Origin: an uncultured Lautropia sp. | Lineage (GTDB): Bacteria; Pseudomonadota; Gammaproteobacteria; Burkholderiales; Burkholderiaceae_E | Direction of reading: 5' to 3' | NCBI GenBank assembly: GCA_938046755.1 | Contig: CALIXC010000169.1 | Location: 1 to 10,077, forward strand | Length of the DNA stretch: 10,077 nucleotides | Part shown: positions 5,392 to 10,077 of the stretch, in pieces | Numbering within the stretch: the first letter of the stretch is position 1 | Layout: the number at the start of each line of letters is the position of its first letter | Position numbers and translations under genes: made by a program | Notes under the pieces: generated by a model | The model's database searches: none | What the model saw: the letters and a program-made list of their open reading frames with translations, nothing else | Told to the model about the DNA's origin: nothing

Positions 5392-6750
5392 ATGGATAGT
5401 GAGATTGCACAACTGCGGCTGCCGCCGCATTCGATCGAGGCCGAGCAATCGGTGCTGGGCGGGCTGCTGCTGAACAACGGCACCTGGGAAGACATCGCCG
5501 ACATTATCACGGATGATGATTTCTACCGGCATGATCACCGGATGATATGGAAGCACATCTCCGACCTGCTGCGTGCCGGTCGGCCGGCCGATGCACTGAC
5601 CGTGAAGGATGCGCTGCAGCAATCCGGCCGGCTGGAGGATGCCGGCGGCGAGCAGTACCTGGCGATGCTGTCCAACGCCGTCATCTCGGCCAGCAACATC
5701 CGCCACTATGCCGAGATGGTGCGCGACCGTGCCGTGCTGCGTCGGCTGATCGCTGTCTCCGATCAGATCGCCACCGAGGCCTTCAACGCCCAGGGGCGCC
5801 CGGTGAACGAGGTGCTGGACGCGGCCGAGGCCGAGATGTTCAAGATTGCCGAGGACAGCGGCAAGAAGCGCAACGACTTCCAGCACATCGGTCCGCTGTC
5901 GGGCAAGGTCTTCCAGCGCATCGACGAACTCTACAACCGCGACAACCCCAGCGAGATCACCGGCATTGCCACTGGCTTCGTGGACCTGGACCGGATGACC
6001 TCCGGCATGCAGCCTGGCGACCTGATCATCGTGGCGGCCCGCCCGTCGGTGGGTAAGACGGCGTTTGCGCTCAATATCGGCGAGCACGTGGCCGTGCACG
6101 AGAAGCTGCCGGTGGCAGTCTTCAGTATGGAGATGGGTGCCGAGCAGCTGGTGATGCGTCTGATCGGCTCCACGGGGCGCATCGATCAGCAGCGGCTGCG
6201 TACCGGCCGGCTGACCGAGGACGACTTCATCCGGCTGACCGACGCCATGGGCAAGATGCAGGATGCGCCGATGTTCATCGACGAGACGCCGGCGCTCAAT
6301 CCCTTCGAGCTGCGGGCCCGTGCCCGACGCCTGGCGCGCCAGTACGGCCACCTGGGGCTCATCGTCATCGACTACCTGCAGCTGATGACGGGTGCCAACC
6401 CGGGCGGTCGCGAGAACCGCGCCACCGAAGTGGGCGAGATCTCGCGTGCGCTGAAGTCGCTGGCCAAGGAGCTGAAGTGTCCCGTCATCGCGCTGTCGCA
6501 GCTCTCGCGGGAGGTGGAGAAGCGCCAGGACAAGAAGCCCATCATGAGTGACCTGCGCGAATCGGGCTCGATCGAGCAGGATGCTGACGTGATCTTCTTC
6601 ATTCACCGCGACGATCGCTACGACCCTGACGCCGAGACCAAGGGGATGGCCGAGATCATCATCGGCAAGCAGCGTAACGGCCCGATCGGTTCCGTCACGC
6701 TGGCTTTCCAGGGCCAGTACACCAAGTTCGAGAACTTCGCCGCGAGCTGA
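5392..6750 (+). CDS. dnaB: Replicative DNA helicase DnaB
   Basis: A 452-residue hexameric 5'-3' helicase that unwinds DNA at the replication fork and recruits DnaG primase. The N-terminal helical domain begins LRLPPHSIEAEQSVLGGLLL. After a linker comes the RecA-like motor: Walker A ARPSVGKTAFALN (about residues 216-228, K222/T223), Walker B LIVIDYLQLM (D327), the polar sensor region ALSQLSREVEKR, and the C-terminal SGSIEQDADVIFFIHRDDRY arginine motif. Length is typical, and the ATPase domain has no intein insertion. The frame is open back to 5236, but ATG 5392 was chosen because MDSEIAQLRLPPHSIEAEQS is where DnaB homology begins and AAAGG lies about 10 bases upstream. It is separated from rplI by a 228-base hairpin-rich gap, so it may have its own promoter, though I could not identify one. 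Confidence 0.97.
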   Translation: MDSEIAQLRLPPHSIEAEQSVLGGLLLNNGTWEDIADIITDDDFYRHDHRMIWKHISDLLRAGRPADALTVKDALQQSGRLEDAGGEQYLAMLSNAVISASNIRHYAEMVRDRAVLRRLIAVSDQIATEAFNAQGRPVNEVLDAAEAEMFKIAEDSGKKRNDFQHIGPLSGKVFQRIDELYNRDNPSEITGIATGFVDLDRMTSGMQPGDLIIVAARPSVGKTAFALNIGEHVAVHEKLPVAVFSMEMGAEQLVMRLIGSTGRIDQQRLRTGRLTEDDFIRLTDAMGKMQDAPMFIDETPALNPFELRARARRLARQYGHLGLIVIDYLQLMTGANPGGRENRATEVGEISRALKSLAKELKCPVIALSQLSREVEKRQDKKPIMSDLRESGSIEQDADVIFFIHRDDRYDPDAETKGMAEIIIGKQRNGPIGSVTLAFQGQYTKFENFAAS

Positions 6751-6813
6751 GGCGCTGAGGCGGCCCCTGGTCGGGGACGTACAGAAGAAGGCGTTTCCGC
6801 TTCCCCAAAGAAA

Positions 6814-6840
6814 ACCGGGCCGATGAGGTTTCGGCCCGGT
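6814..6840. terminator. Strong terminator hairpin between convergent dnaB and acyltransferase genes
   Basis: ACCGGGCCGA (6814-6823) and TCGGCCCGGT (6831-6840) form a perfect 10-pair stem with a 7-base loop. On the minus strand the stem is followed by TTTTCTTT, a good intrinsic terminator for the leftward acyltransferase gene. On the plus strand it is followed by GCTTCGTT, a weaker T-rich tail for dnaB. The rest of 6751-6992 shows nothing else I can support. Confidence 0.75.
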
Positions 6841-6992
6841 GCTTCGTTCATCAGGTGGTGCAGCGCCTGCGGAACCCGTTCGCGGGCGGCTGGTCGCTCA
6901 GCGCACGGCATGGCCGCCGGCAACAGCTTGTTCGGTACGCTGGCGGTGGCTCGTTCAGCCTGCCAGCGGATCTGTCGCAAGCGGCAGGTCGC

Positions 6993-8156
6993 TTAGCCCG
7001 CCAGGGGCATGGCCGCCCGCGGCGGGTGCTGACTCCCCTTGTCCTTGTTGCCACCCTTGCCGCGCAGCAGGTGGCGGCTCAGGAAGGCGCGCACCGGTTT
7101 CTCGTACAGCACGTACACTGCAGCAGCCACCGTCAGCGTGGCGGTGAACACGATCGCCGAGTAGACGGGCAGGCTGAACTGCAGCGCGCCCAGGCGCTTG
7201 ACGGCCCCCATCACGTAGATGTGGAAGATGTAGATGGGGTAGGACAGCTCGCCCAGGAAGTCGATGGTGGTCTTGACGGGCTGGCTCAGCTTCCGGAAGG
7301 CCTGCTCACAGGCTAGTGTAAGCACCACCAGCGCGGTGCTGGGCAGGCCGATGACCACCACGCGCACCCATTTGTCCAGCGCCATCTCCTGCGTGACCAG
7401 GCCCGTGTCGGGCAGCAGTGCCCAGGTGTAGATCAGCAGACCGCCCACAGCCGTCAGCATCGGCAGCCTGGCGTGCTCGATGAAGCGGGTGCTGGAGAGC
7501 AGCTGGGCCAGCAGCATGCCGTAGATGAACTCGATCACATAGGCATCGCTCCAGAAGGCCAGGGCGGATTCCGGGGCAGCGTAGGGATGCAGTGCAGTCA
7601 GCCCGACCAGCAGCAGCGAGCTGATGAGCAGGCGGTGCTGGTGCGAGATCTTCAGGGCGATGAAGAACACCAGATAGAAGAGGATCTCGTAGTTCAGCGA
7701 CCAGCCCAGCGTCAGCAGCGGCATGTGGTACTGGATGCTCTCGTTCCACACGGGGATGAAGAAGAGCGAGCCCAGCAGCTTGTCGGCGTCCAGGCTGGCG
7801 TGATTGAGCATGCCGGGCGCCTTCAGCGCGATGGCGGCCAGGGCCAGCGTGCCCAGCCAGTACAGCGGCACGATGCGGATCAGCCGGCGGGTGAAGAACT
7901 GCGGTGCGCCGTTCCGGGTCACGTAGTAGATGATGAAACCCGAGATGACGAAGAAGATGTCGACGCCGCTGCTGCCGAAGGGGGTGAGTCCCACTTCATT
8001 GCGGATGTGGCTGATGATCACCAGCGCGGCAGCGATGAAACGCAGCGCCTGCAGCGAGTAGATGGTTTTGTCGGCGCGGACGGGCAGGGCGGACTGCGGG
8101 GCCTGGGCAGTGTGGCCATGGTGGCCGGCGGGGCGAGAGCGCAGGATACTTTCCAT
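6993..8156 (-). CDS. Membrane acyltransferase, acyltransferase-3 (OafA/NodX) family
   Basis: A 387-residue integral membrane protein with about ten hydrophobic helices. It transfers an acyl group, often acetyl, to a sugar of the cell surface or of an antibiotic or lipid. Family signatures are clear: the first helix SLQALRFIAAALVIISH contains the R-X10-H motif (R39 and H50), then SGVDIFFVISGFI (D66), then FFTRRLIRIVPLYW with the R-X-X-R element. A basic tail of about 30 residues (RGKGGNKDKGSQ) ends the protein in the cytoplasm. No SGNH domain follows, so this is the short form. ATG 8156 has GGAG 9 bases upstream and a promoter 27 bases upstream. It stands alone, with no O-antigen or polysaccharide genes beside it, so the acceptor cannot be inferred. 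Confidence 0.88.
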   Translation of the reverse strand: MESILRSRPAGHHGHTAQAPQSALPVRADKTIYSLQALRFIAAALVIISHIRNEVGLTPFGSSGVDIFFVISGFIIYYVTRNGAPQFFTRRLIRIVPLYWLGTLALAAIALKAPGMLNHASLDADKLLGSLFFIPVWNESIQYHMPLLTLGWSLNYEILFYLVFFIALKISHQHRLLISSLLLVGLTALHPYAAPESALAFWSDAYVIEFIYGMLLAQLLSSTRFIEHARLPMLTAVGGLLIYTWALLPDTGLVTQEMALDKWVRVVVIGLPSTALVVLTLACEQAFRKLSQPVKTTIDFLGELSYPIYIFHIYVMGAVKRLGALQFSLPVYSAIVFTATLTVAAAVYVLYEKPVRAFLSRHLLRGKGGNKDKGSQHPPRAAMPLAG

Positions 8157-8510
8157 GGGATGGGGCTCCGGGTGGAGTATCCATCTTAGGAAAGCGTTGT
8201 TTTTCTGTCACCGGTCAATCCAGCCCGGATGTGAGGAATTGCGACTCCGTTGGCAGAGCGGACGCCGAAGAGTGTGCGCTTTTCCCGCTTCTGGAGCCGG
8301 TCTTTACAATTGGCGGCGGGGATGTCACTTCCGTATCAGGGTGTGATTTTCCGGATCGGGAGTCATGTCCCGGCAACGAAGCAATGCCCGCCGCTGCCTG
8401 TGGCACACCCGCTGCGGCGGCGTGGCGTTTCCATAGCACAGGTCATGGCTGCTGCACCCGCGCGACCAGGCGACATCTGCCACGGGGTCACGGCGCGTTC
8501 GTTGCCCGGG
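8157..8510. other. Non-coding region between phoH and the acyltransferase gene
   Basis: These 354 bases hold the acyltransferase promoter at the left end. Elsewhere there is a short hairpin CGGGA/TCCCG (8357-8372) and, on the plus strand, an isolated -10-like TACAAT (8295-8300) without a matching -35. Open frames here on the plus strand have no family resemblance and no ribosome binding site that I can see. I find no convincing phoH terminator. Confidence 0.5.
8183..8211 (-). promoter_or_regulatory. Promoter of the acyltransferase gene
   Basis: On the minus strand GTGACA (8211-8206, 5/6 match to TTGACA) is followed after exactly 17 bases by TAAGAT (8188-8183, 4/6 match to TATAAT). Transcription would begin near 8176, about 20 bases before the ATG, leaving room for the GGAG ribosome binding site at 8169-8166. 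Confidence 0.5.
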
Positions 8511-9956
8511 TCACAGCACCTCTGCCGCGAAGTCCGCCAGCCGCGAGCGCTCGCCGCGCTGTAGCGTCAGGTGCCCGCCGTGCTTCCAGCCCTTGAAGCG
8601 CTCCACCACGTAGGTGAGGCCCGACGAGGCCTCGGTGAGGTAGGGCGTGTCGATCTGGGCGATGTTGCCCAGACAGACCACCTTGGTGCCGGGGCCCGCG
8701 CGGGTGGCCAGCGTCTTCATCTGCTTGGGCGTGAGGTTCTGCGCCTCGTCGATGATCAGGTACTTGTTGTTGAAGGTGCGACCGCGCATGAAGGACATCG
8801 ACTTCACCCGGATGCGCGAGCGGATGAGGTCGGCTGCCGCGGCACGCCCCCATTCGCCGCCGGCACTGCCGCGGTTGAGCACCTCCAGGTTGTCTTCCAG
8901 GGCGCCCATCCAGGGCTGCATCTTTTCTTCCTCGGTACCGGGCAGGTAGCCGATGTCGTCGCCCACCGGCACGGTGGCGCGGGTCATGATGATCTCGGTG
9001 AAGCGCTTTTGGTCCAGCGTCTGTGCCAGCCCCGCGGTGAGCGCCAGCAGCGTCTTGCCGGTTCCGGCCTGGCCCAGCAGCGTCACGAAGTCGATGTCCG
9101 GATCCAGCAGCAGGTTCAGGGCAAAGTTTTGCTCGCGGTTGCGGGCGGTGATGCCCCAGATGGCGTGGCGTGCCTGAGTGTAGTCGCGCACCATGCGCAG
9201 CACGGCCCGGTCGCCCTCGCGCTCCCGCACCTGGGCAAAGAGTGGCGTGCCGCCGTCTTCTTCCAGGTACACGAACTGGTTGAGCAGCATGGAGGGCACC
9301 AGCGGGCCGCGGATGCGGTAGTAGGTCATGCCGCCGTCCTGCCAGGATTCCATGTCCTTGCCATGGGTCTGCCAGAAATCAGCCGGCAAGGCCAGCGAGC
9401 CGCTGTAGAGCAGGTTCAGGTCGTCGGTGACCTGGTCGTTGAAGTAGTCTTCGGCTGGCAGGCCCAGTGAACGGGCCTTGATGCGCATGTTGATGTCCTT
9501 GGACACCAGCACCACCTGCCGCTCGGGAAAGACCTGGCGCAGGGCGGCCGTTACCGACAGGATGCGGTTGTCGGCCTTGCCGGGGGGCAGCGCCTCGGGC
9601 AGGGGCGCTTCCAGCACGCGGGTCTGCAGGAAGAGCCGCCCGGTGGCGTCGGAATGGCCCAGCCGGTCCAGCGGGATGCCCTGCTCGATGCTGCTCTCGA
9701 TGCCGGCCAGCAGCTCGTCCAGGCTGCGGCTGACCTGGCGGGCGTGGCGCGAGACCTCGCTCATGCCGCGCTTGTGGTCGTCCAGCTCTTCTAGCGTGAT
9801 CATCGGCAGGAACACGTCGTGCTCCTGGAAGCGGAAGAGGGCGGTGGGATCGTGCATCAGCACGTTGGTGTCCAGCACGAACAGCTTGTGGGTCGCTGTC
9901 TCGGTGCCCGGGGCGCGGTGCCGGCGAGGATGTCGGGCGGGGTTGACGGGTGCCAC
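8511..9956 (-). CDS. PIN domain-PhoH ATPase fusion (PhoH2-type RNA helicase/ribonuclease)
   Basis: A 481-residue two-domain protein. The N-terminal PIN nuclease domain begins KLFVLDTNVLMHD (D29) and keeps the further acidic residues E55/E56 (TLEELDDHK), D129 (KADNRIL) and D154 (VSKDIN). The C-terminal PhoH domain has Walker A GQAGTGKT (295-302) and Walker B YLIIDEAQN (D403/E404), with TFNNKYL before it. Mycobacterial PhoH2 of the same architecture unwinds and cleaves RNA; the same activity here is inferred. The start is uncertain. GTG 9956, with a weak GAGAG 6 bases upstream, is the only recognised start I find, and the frame stays open beyond it to the window edge without another. Residues 1-23 are Pro/Arg-rich and unremarkable. 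Everything upstream of about 9957 appears to belong to a different gene, so the true N-terminus may be cut off. Confidence 0.92.
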   Translation of the reverse strand: MAPVNPARHPRRHRAPGTETATHKLFVLDTNVLMHDPTALFRFQEHDVFLPMITLEELDDHKRGMSEVSRHARQVSRSLDELLAGIESSIEQGIPLDRLGHSDATGRLFLQTRVLEAPLPEALPPGKADNRILSVTAALRQVFPERQVVLVSKDINMRIKARSLGLPAEDYFNDQVTDDLNLLYSGSLALPADFWQTHGKDMESWQDGGMTYYRIRGPLVPSMLLNQFVYLEEDGGTPLFAQVREREGDRAVLRMVRDYTQARHAIWGITARNREQNFALNLLLDPDIDFVTLLGQAGTGKTLLALTAGLAQTLDQKRFTEIIMTRATVPVGDDIGYLPGTEEEKMQPWMGALEDNLEVLNRGSAGGEWGRAAAADLIRSRIRVKSMSFMRGRTFNNKYLIIDEAQNLTPKQMKTLATRAGPGTKVVCLGNIAQIDTPYLTEASSGLTYVVERFKGWKHGGHLTLQRGERSRLADFAAEVL

Positions 9957-10077
9957 AAGCTGCTCTCTTTTGCCATAGCCGGTGCCGGGCCAACGGGCGT
10001 GGAGCTGTCTGGCATCTTCGCTGAAATGAAGCAGAACATTATGATGAAGGACTACCCCGAGCTGAGTCGCTCCGAAT
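9930..10077 (+). CDS. Partial type II NADH dehydrogenase-like FAD/NAD oxidoreductase, missing N-terminal half, runs off the window
   Basis: From 9957 the plus strand reads KLLSFAIAGAGPTGVELSG and then IFAEMKQNIMMKDYPELSRS. This is the second, NADH-binding dinucleotide fold of NDH-2-like flavoproteins, which in intact proteins lies about 150-170 residues from the N-terminus (typically LLTFVIVGGGPTGVELAG in this family). The preceding FAD-binding half is absent, because the minus-strand PhoH gene occupies that space. The first in-frame ATG is 9930, but the residues between it and 9957 do not look like the family. GC is about 55% from 9957 to the edge, lower than in the rest of the window. The fragment runs off the right edge. 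It could be a truncated gene after rearrangement or the product of a chimeric assembly. Confidence 0.6.
   Translation, partial: MSGGVDGCHKLLSFAIAGAGPTGVELSGIFAEMKQNIMMKDYPELSRSE

Noticed and set aside
5371..6606. 411-residue minus-strand open frame
   Set aside because: It is antisense to dnaB, which is certain from its motifs; the composition is rich in His, Gln, Arg and Val as expected for a shadow.
8183..8218. TTGACC (8218-8213) as -35 of the acyltransferase promoter
   Set aside because: Its distance to the only credible -10 (TAAGAT) is 24 bases; GTGACA five bases further on gives the ideal 17.
8231..8596. Overlapping plus-strand open frames between the acyltransferase and phoH genes
   Set aside because: They have no family resemblance, no ribosome binding site and extend into the antisense of phoH.
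8571..9470. 299-residue plus-strand open frame
   Set aside because: It is antisense to the phoH gene, whose PIN and Walker motifs are clear.

Overview
The window is a high-GC stretch of a betaproteobacterial chromosome, most likely Burkholderiales. The evidence is the order rpsF-priB-rpsR-rplI-dnaB (a priB gene between the S6 and S18 genes is typical of beta/gamma-proteobacteria), the strong G/C bias at third codon positions, and a PIN-PhoH protein of the kind common in Burkholderiales. It is mostly ordinary housekeeping sequence. I see no CRISPR array, tRNA, rRNA, insertion sequence or prophage gene.

Layout, left to right. (1) 71-1168, minus strand: a secreted protein with a signal peptide and an autotransporter-like C-terminal beta-barrel. 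(2) 1398-2917, plus strand: a sugar-phosphate nucleotidyltransferase whose stop overlaps (ATGA) the start of a 2H-phosphoesterase/cyclic-phosphodiesterase-like gene. (3) 3183-3461, plus: a small acyl-CoA-binding protein. (4) 3467-6750, plus: a promoter and structured leader, then rpsF, priB, rpsR, rplI and, after a hairpin-rich 228-base gap, dnaB. (5) 6814-6840: a strong terminator hairpin between convergent genes. (6) 6993-8156, minus: a membrane acyltransferase of the acyltransferase-3/OafA type with its own promoter. (7) 8157-8510: non-coding. (8) 8511-9956, minus: a PIN-PhoH ATPase. (9) About 9957-10077, plus: the middle of a type II NADH dehydrogenase-like flavoprotein, lacking its N-terminal FAD domain.

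How the genes work together. The central operon joins three ribosomal proteins with two replication proteins: PriB helps restart stalled forks and DnaB is the replicative helicase. A hairpin in the rpsF leader fits feedback control by the S6:S18 pair. Three hairpins before dnaB could set how much helicase is made relative to L9. The other genes are separate units (envelope, sugar nucleotide, lipid and RNA metabolism).

The most unusual point is the right edge. The PhoH reading frame gives way within a few bases to an oppositely oriented flavoprotein fragment of lower GC (about 55% over 121 bases) that lacks its first half. This looks like either a rearrangement or a chimeric assembly join. It should be resolved before the PhoH start codon or the neighbouring gene is trusted.
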